A stretch of 64,000 nucleotides of DNA from Macquaria australasica (lineage: Eukaryota; Chordata; Actinopteri; Centrarchiformes; Percichthyidae): positions 248,001-312,000 of the forward strand of contig SEMN01000229.1 of NCBI GenBank assembly GCA_005408345.1, written 5' to 3'. Below are positions 14,601-29,100 of the stretch, in pieces. The notes under the pieces were generated by a model. That model saw only the letters and a list, made by a program, of their open reading frames with translations, ran no database searches and was not told the DNA's origin. The position numbers and the translations under genes are program-made. Every line of letters begins with the position of its first letter. Within the stretch, counting starts at the first letter, position 1.

Positions 14601-17137
14601 TGCTTGTTCACATGTACCTATTAATGGCCAAGTGCTGTCTGCCTCCCTGTCTCTCTTTCCTCTTTTCTAAGTTCAGGCTTGTTCTGTACCTCTGACTCAC
14701 ACCCTCCTCTCAGTCTAATCCATCGCTTTTGTTTCATAACTTCAGCTGTATCTCCAGTGGTACCTTCTCTTCAGAAATAAAGTTCCTCACTTTTTCCTAT
14801 AATCATACAATCACCTTCTTTAATTTCCCCAGTCCACTTCAGCTCATCACTTTTCATCTTCCTTTTCATCACTGCAGACCTCGATCTCCGCTCTGTCTCA
14901 GTCTCTCGTACTTCCTTCAAGCTTTTTGATCCCCAGTTTTTAGTTCTTTGATCCTCCCCCTTGCATTTCCTTTCTCCCTCTGCTGCATGTGTTTGTGGCC
15001 AGACATCCTTCTGTCTCACTCTCTTTCTTTGCTCCCCAAACTTTCCCTTCCCTGCCTCTTTCCCTCCCATGCCAGCCCCATCCACCCAGGCCCTCCACGT
15101 CTCTCTTTTTCCCCTAGAAGACAATGCTTCCTAGGCAGATCCCCTGGTTACTCTAGCCAGGGGATTAGGGGCCCTCCTCCGGGAGAAGACGTTGCAGTAA
15201 CCATGGAGGTGGCCTCTGGGGCTTATCACCGCCCTAGTATTTATTTTGGTTCTTAAAAGGTGAATGCACATGCAGGGGTGGTTTTGGGACTACACCAGGG
15301 GATAATCTGATCACAGTTAATGCTCTCTTGCCCCCTCCTTTCCCTTCACCTCTGTCTCTGCACCCAACTGACCTTAAGCACCCAAGTATGGACAGTGGTC
15401 CCTGTCAGCCCAGTGCCAGGCCTCTCATAAAACAATGGGGCCTTCAGATGGGGCCCTGTAGGGTCTTTGGGTCCAAGACCCACAAACAGAAGGCATTCCT
15501 AAAGCATCTTTTAGAAGCAGGCACACAAGGTTAGAGGTGAGGAGGACAAGGCCATGGAGAGGAGAGAGAGATGATGGGGGAAGGAGCAAGGGATAATCCT
15601 TGGTGTTGTCTAAGCCTGCAGAAATAGCAAATTTAACATAGCGACTAAACACATCCAAGGCACAACTTAAGAGCCCTGGGAGAACCTCAACAAAGAGACC
15701 AACTCACAAGAACAAAAGTGTAGAGTAAGCTCAAGAGCACTGAAATGTATTGAGGTCATTTAAGGTAAACGGAACCAACTAAAATTACCAAATTTCTTAA
15801 GTAATTGCAAAAATGATCTATCTACCTTCTTACCTACCTACCCACATACCTATCTACCTATTTTAATCCAAAATAATTAACCCTGACATTTAATTTACAT
15901 GGTACTACTAATACTACAACTGTGTTATAAGGAACACACGCAATAGCTTATCATTACTACCCTAAGTTACTCTGTATATACATCAGCTGGGTTTCAGTCT
16001 TCTGATCCCAAAAAAGTTAATCTCAGCACTGATTGCTACAATGGCCTAGTTACTGTTGTTGCTGTGGGCTGGAGGAGCGGTGGGTTGGAAGCAGTGGGCA
16101 GCTAGAATACTGAGGGTTCAACACTTTGAATACACACTGCCTCGCTATTGCTATTTGCAGCGGTGTTAGTACAGAGCATACTGTGGGCGTGTGAAAAAGG
16201 TCCCTCTCTAAGCTCATTCAGAAGAATGTCTTCCTTCTCAATCCCTGTTCAAAGACAAAATATGTAACACACTCCTACATGCTTACAAGAAATTGATCTC
16301 TACTTCTTAAGCGCAGAACGTATTCTCTGACATTCCTTTGTATCTTTTTACAGTCTTTGAAAGTTGGCTGTGCCTAGAAGTTCAATATTGATCTTTGACA
16401 GGTAGCCACAAGGCTGCAGCTGTACCTACCGGCCTGATTTGTGGTGATGTTGACTGTAGAGAACTGAGGTGTATAGGGGCTTTTGTTGGAAACACCATTG
16501 ACCGCTTGGATCTCAAAGCTGTACTGTGTGTGGGCTTGCAGATTATGGACGGCCACGCGGCGCTGGGTCAGGCCCAGGTGGCGTGGCGAGATGTCAACGT
16601 TGTCATCACACCGTGAGCACATTCCCCGCTCAGGCAGACACTTCTTACAGATGACGTTGTAGAAGATGTCGTCACGGCCACCCAAGTCACGTGGGTCGCT
16701 CCATTCCAGCACGAGCGAGGTTTCGTTCACACTGGAGATGACACTGCGTGGTGCCGAAGGAACAGCTGCAAAAGGAAGGTAAAGCATGGATAAGATGAGG
16801 AGAGGTTTGGACAGAGAATGAATTTAATCTCCATGCACAATAGGTGTAAAGAAATTTGTCTTGGTGATGGTACAGAGACATACTGACAATAGTCAGAGAT
16901 TCATATTGCAAAACACAGTTTACATATCATTATACACACATACATTCATTATTCCATAGCTCCTATCAACGCAGTTCATGACCCAAGAATTTTCCTTGTG
17001 CTATGGTATTAGTACATTTTTCATGCCTTAACTAGAGCATTTTTTTTCCTTCCACATAACAAGAGGCTGTTCCAGCAGTTCTTCAGAGAAAAAAAGAGGA
17101 CAGGAGTTCAAATTTGAATTGCATGCTCATTTCCACT

Positions 17138-17169
<32 letters not shown>

Positions 17170-20100
17170 AAAGTGCTGGGGGGGACGAGTGAGACAAACT
17201 ATTGGCAGAGCCTTGGCAATTCTTATCCAATTACCGGAGCCTTATCTCTCACTGCACTGTGGGAGAATCAGCCCCCCACCCCAGCAACAGAAAAAAGGAT
17301 CTTCTTTTCTCTTCACCAGCAAATGAATTAGCTCGTGTATGTGTTCGTGTGTGCTCTTAATGAAGGCGCTGCTACTAGAAAATTCCACTGTCTGTCTGTA
17401 AAGAGGTGGCAGCATTGAGAACAGATAGACTTTACGGAGAGGTGGTGGGGGAGGGGTTGGATAAAGTTCTGGATAACGTTGGAAAAGCAAGCAGACTTGT
17501 TTGCCATCCGTGTGACATGGTGGGAACGTAATCCTGTGGGCTTTTATCATCCATTGAGGTCATAATTCAAAGAGGGAAGTTTGGGAGAACATTTACCATA
17601 CAATCAAGAATTTTGTTTTATGGCTACCAATACATTTGATTACTGTCTGGATATGAGGTATAAACGCATTTCTGTAATTTGACTGGGAACAAGAACATGC
17701 AGAAGTTGTCTGGTTTTCAAAAGGACTGCAATAACAGAATTTTCACATTATCACTATTCACTATATTATCACTATTCAAACCTTCTCATGCTATACAGTC
17801 AGTTGAAAGCAGTCTTTACTTACTGGTGCAGGGGGAGTCGGGAGAATCAGTGTCTGAGCGGTAGTAGCCATTTCGACAGGAGCAAAGGCTGGATGCTCCT
17901 GAGCTGGCACGGCTGTTGGCTGGACAGGGCAAGCAGAAGCTGTCTCCCTGTTTGGACTTGAAGGTGCCAGGGCTGCAAGCTGATGGCAAAAGAGAAAAAT
18001 GGAGAGAGAAAAGTGTGAATGACTTGACAGATGTTGACACTGAATTTAATGGTTTAGAAAGTAGCCATGGAGCAGTTGAAGGATTATTGATAATAATTAA
18101 CTATTTTTGCTACATTTATATTAAATTTGTGTGAGTCACATTTTCCAAATGGGCAGTAGGCCACTCTCATTTTTGGAATGAAAATACTAAATTTTACTTT
18201 CACTAATCTCTAGCTTTAGTATGCAAGCGTTCACAACAGGATGTAATGTCTTAACTATAGATAATTTACGGTCACAAGGCTTGCATTTGAAACACTCTTC
18301 CAGCTTTCTGTTAAAAATGACTAAACGTCTTATTTGATATGTTTAGCATGTGTTTGTTTATGTACATGTGTGCTCATGCACGTGATTTGTTTTTTGTCCC
18401 CTCAACCTCACATGTTCCCTTTTCCCTCACTGCATCTTGGGAAAACTGCAGTGGAAAAGGAAAGGGGTTTATGAGCAGCATTTAGCTGTTAGCATAAACC
18501 CATGCTCACACGAAGAGACTGTCAACCCAAATTACATACACCCCCCTCAGAGCCAAAATCCTGGCATGTTGCTTTCATCTGAATTCAGTCTTTTATGAAA
18601 TGCATATAAACATGCACACAGACAATCAGAGAGGCACACATAACACATGCTGATGTGTACACAAACATTGGGCACAACTGTGCAAAGATACATGTCTGTA
18701 TGCACAAGTCACTTCAATGTTCTCAATGTTTTCAAGGCAAAAACTTTCTCAAAAAGTATATCTGCATCCTTCTGTCTTTGTGATCACTCCCTGTACAGAC
18801 CTACACAAAACTACCTTAAACATAGTTTTGCCTAAACTGGTTCTTGATTGGTGAAGCCTAGTTAATCAGATGAAAACACTGCTAGCCTTTGTAAATGCCT
18901 TATCTCCATTTATAGCAGCTGTTTGTATGTTTATAACTCAGGTGATAAGTTGCAGATGTTCAGGGAAACACTGACACTGTGATCTAGAACACTTTGGCAG
19001 GCTCCATATCTTTGATAAACTATCTCGTTAAAAGATGAATGAGTTTGCCGCAGTGCTTAATAAAAAAGATGAGAGCAGGTAAGACAGGTAAAGTTTACAG
19101 GGGCCAGTTGATTAGCTGACCCACTAGTGCGTTAGCTCATCAATGTCAAGGACACACTGCTATGTTTGTCCCTCTGAATGATAATGATCCCCACAGCTCC
19201 TACGTTTGTTTTTCGCTCCCTGTTGAAAACAACCAAGGTTGGAGGTCAAATCTACAGCAGACCACTTCCTGCTACTGCTGTTCTCCCGTTTTTGAAAGTT
19301 CAATATTAGCACAAAACCACCAGTTGACTGCACCGTGTACATTAGTACTAAGTGTATTTGTTCTTCCACCATTAATCAGAGTCATCCACACCACTGGCTA
19401 ACAGGAAGTACTGCTCGATAAACAGATAAGAAATGACCTCGAGTTTTACCAGGTGGGAGAACAGCTTCTTCGATTTTGTATCATGACCCATGCAAGTTCA
19501 TTTAACTTCACTCAACAAAAAGTAAACTACAAGCAATTTCTCAACTCGCAGGGAATGAGGGTATTGGTTTTTAAACATGTTAGCCTAACGAAAGATGTTG
19601 AGGGAGCATTCCCATTAAAAGAAACTTTTTTTTTTTCAGGGAAGGGCTAAAAGTGCTGATCAATCACTTCCAGTGAGTAAAGGGGTCATCCTCTTCCTTT
19701 TATCAATTTTCCCCGTAGAGGAACCACTAAAGAATGAGGAAGAAAGAGAAACAAGGGGCTAGAGAAAAAGGGAGGGAGAGGTGGAAGAGGTGGAGGCATA
19801 GAAAATGCTAATCCTGCAGGCGCTTTTTTCCCCCTCTTCCCCACTCCCCTGTGTCTTATCCTCTCATGCAGAACATAGAGCTTAAGGAACTGATTAGAAT
19901 GTATGCTGAAATTGGAAAGTGTGGAGCATGGAGAAAAAAAGTAAAGAATATTGGGAGTGAAAAATGTGCAGCAAACGAGTGGAAAGGCAAAAAAAAAAAA
20001 AGACTCATCGATTAATATTAATGCAGACATCCTTACTGTAATTCTGGTGGCGTATTAATGAGAGCAACGGCCTTCAGATTAGGAAGGAATGGAGAGGTAA

Positions 20101-23100
20101 AGACTAGTACAGAGAAACGGAGCGCAGTGGTGGTGTAGCTGGAGGAGATACTGCATGTTGGAACGAGGACAGAAAAGCAGAGAAAGGAAGAGTCACAGCG
20201 AATAGATGACGAGAAATATGAGAATGGTGTAAAATAGGGGGAGAGGAGAGAAAAGGATAGTGGACCTGAGGAGAGGTGATGTGAGAAGAAGAAAGGGAGA
20301 TTTATCCCTTGTGGTTTCCAGTGAAGTTTGATTAGAGAACATTTTATCAGGGCCCAGTCGCCAGGGCTTTAACCTTGAGCTGCCAGGAACAAACAAATTA
20401 GTTTTTAACCACACACACCATGCTTCAGATTTACTATGCTCTCTCTCTCTCTCATGCACACACAGAAAACCATACACACTCTCCTTCTAAAGGTGAGCAC
20501 ACATTCAATACTCAGGGCCTGCCAGAAGCTGCCAGTGTAAAGTATCCACCCACACTCTGCATGATCACCAGTATAGGTACTGAACAAAAGGTCTTCTCAG
20601 CCCCATCTCTCTCTGCAGTAAGAAGAAGAATGGGCCCTCTGAACCCAGGCAAGCAAGGATGACACGCAAACCATAAATAAACTGTACATGTGAAGACACC
20701 TCAAAATCAACCCCGCTGATCAATTACCCTGCCAGCTCCCCTATCTCTCTCTCATTCTACTGTCTCTATTTGACCTAAGCCTAATTTTACGCTCCCATAC
20801 CCCTCAACACACGCACATTTTCCATTTATCCTTCCCTCTCATCCTGCTGTCACCTGCACTCCAATTCAGCTGAGACCTTGCTGTTTAAATTCACCTTGCT
20901 CTCAACCTCTGTGAACCCGTCATGTTTTCCATCAGACCCGAAACCATCATAGGGCCTCCCAGCTCTCAGAAACAGACAGCCTGCCCTGCATTTCCATTTA
21001 TTTAGCAACCAGCTGCCAGGCAAAACTGAGGTCAGAGGAGTGAACAATCGCCTGCTGACAGTGTCATCTAGTGTGTATTATTCTACCTTGTAGTCATTGG
21101 ATTTATGTGTCAAGAATACAAGGCAGATAAATGGCTCATAATAATGTGACAGCTGGACAATCTAGTAACCTGGAGGCTGTAACCTGTAGCGGAAACAATA
21201 CCGATTCAGTCTCTCCAACAATCAGTGTGTGTCTACAACAGTCATGTGTCCAGATGAAGTGTCCTTCAGCAAGACTTTGACCCCTTACTGCTCACTCATT
21301 GTAATTCACTCTGCATAGAACCATCAGATACTATTTGCCTAAAATGCAAATGTAACTTTTCTCAGCAGTAATAATGTGATACATTATTGATTGCCACAGG
21401 GAAATCCCCCCAACCCCACCATCATCTTCCAGGAAGGTAAGACTGTGGAATAAGCTACAAAATAGCACACTGTTCTGTAGATTTAGAAAGATTCCTTGAC
21501 TTGCTCTGGGTCAGTTCAGCAGCTAACACAGGGATTGAACCTTGTGTACCCTGTTGAAGTATGTCTCTCTAAACTCTAGATTAATCCATCATAACAAACA
21601 CTGAGTCATAATATCCTGGAATGATGTAGAACATCTGTTGTGAAAACACTCACCTTGACATTGGGTATCCTTCATTGCTGGTTCAAAACCAGCTGAGCAG
21701 GTGCAGGCTCCTACAGGAACCATCCACTCGCCATCTCCGTTGCAATAAAGCTTCAGTGGCACGGACACTTCCAGGGCATTTGGGACACAAGTTCCCGGCG
21801 CAATGACCAGGGACGTTGCCTCAGCTCCAGTTGCTGTCTCTGGGAAAACGGCAAAGTTGGCGATGGTGGTGGAGCATTTCTTGTAGAAGACCCTCACTGA
21901 GATGAGTGACATGCAAGCACCAAGATCCTGGAAGGCCAAGTAGAACCCAGCTTTGGACAATGGCCCAAAACTTCGTACTTTTGTGTTTACCCGCCCAGAC
22001 TCAAGCATGGAAAAGCTCTCATCTGGGGCAATAGTGTCCACCTTCACATAAGGGTTCTCCATCCAAAAGGGGCTGGTGGCTGTGGCTGAGTCTGAGTCAG
22101 ACTCATAGTAGAAGAGGTTGAAGGTCTCTTTGCAGGAACCTGGGATGTTAGGAATGCTGTTGCAATCACGCACTGTGAATTTCATCTCCACATATACACG
22201 CAGCACATCCTTCCGTGGGATGAAGTCACTGCGTAGCCAGTTATTCTGGTTGACCTCACGAACATTGCAGACTTGGTATGTCCGGATGGGGTTCATAGCA
22301 TCATCGTATCCACTCACCTCTTCCCACTGAAACATAAGTAGAAGAGAAGCATAAACAGGTTAGAGGCTGTAAATGTTTGCTTATATCTTTGACAGATACT
22401 CAATCTGACAAATACTAAAACATCGTGTCTGTCCGGTTTCTGGAATGTACATTCAACCTTCTCCGTACACCTTGCTACATTCAGTCATGTTACATGATAA
22501 AGAAAGAATGAAAGAAACAGGGCAGAGGTTAGGACCTAGAGAGAACAAAGCTTTTGGGGTATTTTCAATTACATTCCCTTGCCTTTGTCATGCTACGCCT
22601 TTCATCTCTGGTTAGTGTAGCGAAAAGCCAGGGACGAGGACTGCAAATTCATCACAATTACAGCAACCTGTCACCTCTTCACCACAGAGCCACCACAGCA
22701 TGTTTACCTCATATCTGTTTGGAAGTAGCAGCCACATTGCTTCACAACCAATTACGCTTCAATTACAGAGCAATGATCGTAACGTCCTCTAATAAAGACA
22801 GGGAAAAGGCGCCGGTTAACCTTCATGCTTTTCTGTTTTTACACTCCTCTACATCTCTCAATGCTACCACAGTACCCAGGGGGTGAATTACTCTGGATAA
22901 AATGGGATTAAATTTTCTAAACTTTGATTACCAGCTTCATTAAATGAGCACAAGCAAACTAGACTGTAAAAGCTTTGCTGTGAGACACTGTAATCTAATG
23001 CATTTTTCAATCTCGAATGAGGACACCACGATTAAATCATTTCACTTCAAATAGCGATTCCTGTGTGTATAATATATCTTTGTGTGTGTGTGTGTGCTGA

Positions 23101-26100
23101 GGGATCTGCTCCCCTTTCCTATCAGGCAAACAGAGTGCATTTATTTTTTAGCTAAGCCAAGGCATGGCAAGTTTATTTACATAGCACCTTTCAAATACAA
23201 AGGCAATTCAATGTGTTTTTCATAAAGCATGGCAATGCATTTAAGCATTTAAAAGACTATGATGAGGAAAATTAAATAGAACAAAATAAAACTAGATAAA
23301 GGAATAAGTTAGAGTGCAGTTTTAACTAAAACTCTGTACTACTTTATATGGCATGTCATCGGACTTGCTACCTAAATCCATGAGATTGAACCTGTGACCT
23401 TCTGATTACAAGATGGTCTTTCACATCACTCAGCCCCCTACCACCCTAAAAGACTAAAATACTTAAGTCTTGAATGCCAAGACACATTTATAATGAAATT
23501 AAATGTCTATGGTTGCACTCTTGGGACAGAAGTTTGCCACGGAAAATTTGACTGTCTCGAAACTCTGGCATAAAGGCGCAAATTTTTTCTCCAGAGCCAG
23601 TTGTTTCCATCTGAGCACTGAGCATCTTAATTAAGGCTGTGATATGGATGTGGTAGAGACAAGGCTATTCATCCAAGACCCTGGAGGCCATGAGGAAGAG
23701 AGGGAGACTGGGCGTAACTCAACTGTGGCATTAAAACGATGGCCCGACGAGAGCGAGAGAGAAGGAGGAAGCGACCAGAGGGAATCAATAATCACCAGCC
23801 AGGTCAATGGGATGGCTAAAAGCATGAAGTGTCAATGGGTATTTAGTTTAGTGTAATAAATCACCCACTGCAAAAGAGCAATACCGCCAAGTGTTTGTGG
23901 GTGTGTGTATGAGGTTGTGTGTGTTTGTTTAAATGTGCTTGTGTGAGTCTGTCTGCCTGGGCGTGTACTTGCTGTGTGTGTTTGATTGAGTGTATATATG
24001 TGTAGGTGTGTGTCTGTTTGTGTATGCACGTGTTTAGAGAGAGGTCATCCCCCCGAGACACGCACCAGTGGCCAAACATTCTGAGCGCCTGCTTACCAAG
24101 CCTGAATGAATTAAGTAGGTCATGTGAAAAAGGGTCAAGTTTCTTGGCATCGATTTCCAACAAGATGAATCGTTATGCAAGATTTGCGATATATATTCAC
24201 TTTGTCCTTTCCAATCAAAGCTTTAAATTATACTTTCAGATGACAATGAACAATGCTTCTGTGACGCACTATCACCCTCCCTGAAGGTCCAAAGCCCCAC
24301 AGGAAAAATATATTTCACAATATTTTGGCAAAACTATGACTCTTTGGAACAGGCTACGCATATGAATAGAAAATGGAGAAGCAGGTTGGCCTGCAGAAGT
24401 TCTTTAAGACATTTTGTGGACCTTTTGATACCTTTTTTCATTCTTCAACTTTAGGTGAATTCAAGGTGAACATTAACTGTTAGCAACCTTGATGGCAACT
24501 TAGATAAACTAGTATTATTAGCTTTAGGCATTAGCTGAAATGATGTTGCTCCAACAAGCTCAGCCCTAGCAATTAGTGTGCTTTTATTTTTGTTTGTTGG
24601 AATGCATAAGCTCTGCGAGGCTAATTTTAAGGACATTTTAGCTTGTTCATAACATGTTTTAGCATGCTGGGGGTCTGTGAAGCAGACAGTGATACACTAA
24701 CAATAGTTATTATCTCCACAAGCTAACTAACTTGGTATATTGTTATCAGTGTATGGTTATGGAAAACCCTGTGGGTGTCATTCCAGGTCTGAGGGGAGGC
24801 CTGCGATAAAGTGGAATTCCCCTTTCATCTGTTTTGGAAGATAAATGATACGGTATATGGACAATACCACACACACAATACAGGGAGACATAGTGAAAAA
24901 TGTAAATCCAAGCAACAACACAAGTGCAGCTCAAGATAGGTGTTGACATGCACACATACCTACACACAGACATGCGTGATGCACAGATGCTAGAGGCTAT
25001 ACAGACAGATACAGACAGTGAGTCTGAGAAATCCAAATACCAAAGTGCAGACACAGAGGTGAAAGAATACATGCACACACATAACATGGTATGTGAAGGC
25101 AAAGCCTTTACACGTATCAATAATTGAATGTGCGCTTACAGATATGCATTCACAAGTGGCTTTGGCACCTAGCTTTTACAGCAAGAGTGGTGGCATTAAT
25201 AGTAGCACCTATATGCCTCTGGATTCACTGTCACAAATAGACACATATTATGTTGCCTCTGTGTAGTGTTATGTCTGTTGCTTTATCTGTATGTGTTGTG
25301 CAACACTCTGAAACAAGACAGAGATGTTGTGACTCAGACTTGGCTGGACAGCATCCCTGGGAGAGTGTGTGTAGTTTTCCTTAGAAATTGATTTATTTTC
25401 TCTTATATGCTGTCTCCCTCTCTCTGTATGGACATTTCTCTGAATTTTACTTAATCTCAGTCTCACTGCTCTCCCCGTCCCTTCCAGCTCTCTCAGTATG
25501 TTGTTTTGTTTGTCCTCTCAGCCGCTGTATCGGTTCCTCTTAAACACTCGTCACCCCTAACAAAAACAGGGTGCCACATCCTCGTTGCAGGACCTCAAAA
25601 GCATACAAATAAACACACATACAATACATTGTGCACAAAGACACAAACAAGACAACAGGGAGGATTGATTTTTTTGTGTAAGAGAAAAATAAAAGCAGGG
25701 AAAACATAAAGGGTAGAGAGATAACTCAGGGACAACCACCGTCTGTGGCACATTCTGCTGCAAAACAAAAAAACAGAAAAGGCAGGGGAGAAACTCATCT
25801 CCACTCTTTTGGTTGGTAACGTGGGAAATCTGGAGTGCAAAAGGCTCTCCACTGTATGTATATCTTTTGAAAAGGAGCATCTGTTGTGGGTTTGCCTGGA
25901 AAAGAAACAGGGAGGCGTTTTTTTAGTTCCTCTGCCATTCTGCATGGGACCGGTGGGAGCATCACTGCTGCATTGTAGCTTAATGAGGAGGAGGGGGGCA
26001 AAGTGAGGCAAAGGAAGATGGACGGATGGGAGGAGAGAAGGAGGGCACGAAAGGCTATGAGGGGGTTTGTCCTACTGATTGTTGCAGCTGAGGTGGCTAG

Positions 26101-29100
26101 TGTGTCTGGCTTCATTAGTGCTTAGTTACTTGGAAGTAAAGGAAGGGGAGAACAAGGAGGGTGGGCGACTTCCAACAGCTGGGGTGGAATCTCCCTGATA
26201 GTGCGTTGGGGTAAAAACAAAATATAAAAAATGGGGGCCCACCTTTCAAAACACAAGGGCCAAGTCAGAGGGCCACACAAAGGCGAGGGGAGGAGTACTG
26301 GGGGTCTTTGAAGTATAGCTGAGGAGGGGTCAAGACTCTTTTTGCTCCTCTTTAGGCCATTGTGGAGACCACATGGGAAAGCAAGATGAGGCTGTCACTG
26401 GCACTTTGTGTGTGGTAGATTTGGATGCCGGGATGTGCAATGGGTCAACGCCAAGACATATTTTAGTGCTTAAAAGGTTAGTTCAGGAAACTGGCATTTT
26501 TCACATGTTTTCAGTGCACTGAGGCGAGGGGAAGGGAACATCTGTGACTGGGCGGGTAAGTGAAATTGGATTGCAGTGTATCTTTTTCTGCTTGCTAAAA
26601 GGCGCATCCTGTTGAATCCTAAAACGTGATTTGCTGATGAAGGTACACAGGACTTAACTTCCAAGAGGCATGCAGACACACTGTATGTAGAGGCACATGC
26701 ACACACACTCAACACTTAATGTACCCCCTGAATAAAAGTATAGAGTCACTGTCCACACATGAATATGTGTATCACATGACATTGAAATTACAAAGAAAAA
26801 ATCCAACAGCAGTAATGTTGGGTATACAGTTATCTCTACTCTCACCATCTGCATCTCCATTAATAAATCAGTCTTACTCTACATAAAGACACAAAGGCAC
26901 ACAAACACACACACACAGCACAGTAAACTCACCCCAGTCTCAGGGTGTGCAGTCCAGGCTAATTCTGTTGTGGCCCACTTCGTGTCCATCAGCGTCTCTG
27001 TAAACGGAAGCAGAAAGAAAACAACCAGGTCAGACAAAGAGGAACAGGGTGACAGAGGAGATCAATAGAACTTTCAATAGTTTTACAACAATGTCATAAA
27101 CCGCGGAAGAGATAAGACGCTTTGACCAAAGTTGTTCTCAGATAAATGGGTGAATAATTCAATGACAGAAAGCGCGGGCTTAGAGCGATATTAGATTCAG
27201 TTAGACAAAGGAGTACTGTATGTCTGTGTGCGACAGGAAGACCATGAGACAGTGGGAGAGTGAGACAGAGATATAGGTGGGTGAGACCAAGAGACAGTGG
27301 GAGAGTGAGACGGAGATCTAGGTGGGTGATCTGTGAGGTATTGTGTGACATTTTATTGCGGCTCCTTGTCTGGCTAATTAGTCTCAATTAGACGTTTGCT
27401 TTTATACAGGGGAAAGGAAACAACAGCGAGTCTCACTGAGAAACGGTTCCGCTTCCCACAGGGCACTGCGACACACACACACACACACACACTTGATAAC
27501 ACGCACACACATATAGTGAGTAACAGGTTGTAAAACTCCACAAGATATATAACCCAACAGAAGGCTTGAATGGAGAGGGGGGTTATAAAGTTAGGTGTCA
27601 CAAAAGAGGCGCTCTTGAGCGGAACAGAGGTCAATACACTTCAATTGGATTCACTTTCTGTCAATACAACACATACACACTTCAGGTTTGCCTTACTTTT
27701 ATACCTGTCACTTGGCACACACAGAGAAACACACACATCATATACACAATACAGACAAACACACAAAATGGTGAACAGGGATCCCTGCAAATCCCTTTTC
27801 TCCTTTCCACTTTCCACTCTCTTGTTTCTACTGGCAAAGGCGCCGGCTTTGTGAGAGCAGGGAAGGAAGACTATAAATGTCGAAACTTTTACTACCTGGC
27901 GCTCAAGGCGCAGTGTGCAGCCACCGTTATTATCTCAACCACTGTGCTGTTCTACAAGATAGTAAAAGATGATGAAACGGCACTGCCAGAAAGTGAGCTT
28001 GCACTGTCCCTGGTCATGGAAGGAAGTGCGAGATGTTCCATTTTCCCTGCCTCAGTTGCAGGGGATGAACCTGAAGAAGTCTCTCAGCCCACTTTGCTAC
28101 TCTACCACCATCTCTGAGGTTTTCTCTGCCTCTGTCTCCCTCTTTTATCTTTGAGTATTTTTTCTTTTTTTCGCCTGGTAAGGTGACAGGAAACGGGACT
28201 TGGGAGCAGAATGAAAGAATAAACCCCAGGATTTCACCATCCCTTCTCCAAATACCTGCTGTCACCACTGCTGCATTCAGGAGCACCAGCGGTGACAAAC
28301 GCAAACACCCTCGAACTCAAAGACCCCTTGTGAATTATGTCTAGCTCTGTAGAGACGGCATGCTCCCACAGCTGGGAATTCCCATTGAATTCCACCCCCT
28401 CATGCTTTGAGTGACAGAGTCTCTGACATGTGTATGTGCCTATTACACTGGTGAGAAAACATGACTTCTAAGAGAGTTCCTGCCAAAGGGAGATACCGTC
28501 CCATGCAAAAAACCCGTACAATCAGATTTCAAATGTAGCTTTGGCTTGTTGCCTTCAGGCGAAATGGTCTGGAAGCTTCACTGTGAGCTGGTTCGCGCAG
28601 TAGGAACTGTCTCTATGGGAGTGGCTCTGGGAGCTGAAGTGAATATCATGTACTCGTAGCAGCACAGGGTCAAATCCAGCTCACAACCTTTGCCACAAAC
28701 AATCCTTTCCCTTTCTCTCCTGTCAGTCTCCAGTATTCTCTCTGTGCTGATAGTAGAAATGCTTTGGAACAAATCATAAATGCAGTCTGCTTTTGCCCAG
28801 AGCTCCCTTTGTAACCAGATGCAACGAGCCATATTTGTCACTTGAGCAAATAAGGGCCTACTAGTGTTTTCATCTCAGAAACTGTGTCAGTGCATATTAG
28901 CTGCGGGACTTCTCCTGACTCATACCGTGACAGTGTGTGATTTGGGACCTGTTACCTACAGCTACGTAGGTAGGCAAGCGGGTGTGGTGGAAATGATATA
29001 CCTCCGCTGCCTGGTGTTTATTATTATGACTGGGCCGTGTGTATGGTATGGCTTGTCATTAGAGCTGACCTTGCTGAAAATGACAACACGGTGAAACACA

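Larger units (their letters stand above)
22327..26932 (-). other. ephb3: ephb3 intron 2
   Basis: 4.6 kb. Contains a dispersed-repeat fragment at about 23158-23320, a tRNA-like antisense box at about 23385-23415, GT-rich sequence at about 23880-24030 and a short CA repeat just inside the exon 2 donor (about 26900-26916). No gene seen. Confidence 0.8.

Noticed and set aside
25795..26115. A 106-codon minus-strand frame (contains MAEELKKRLPVSFPGKP) in intron 2.
   Set aside because: Looks protein-like in one short part but matches no known family, and lies in a purine-rich intron stretch with no splice signals that would join it to ephb3.
27566..28117. A 183-codon open frame on the plus strand in intron 1.
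   Set aside because: No family resemblance and a composition like the surrounding non-coding DNA.
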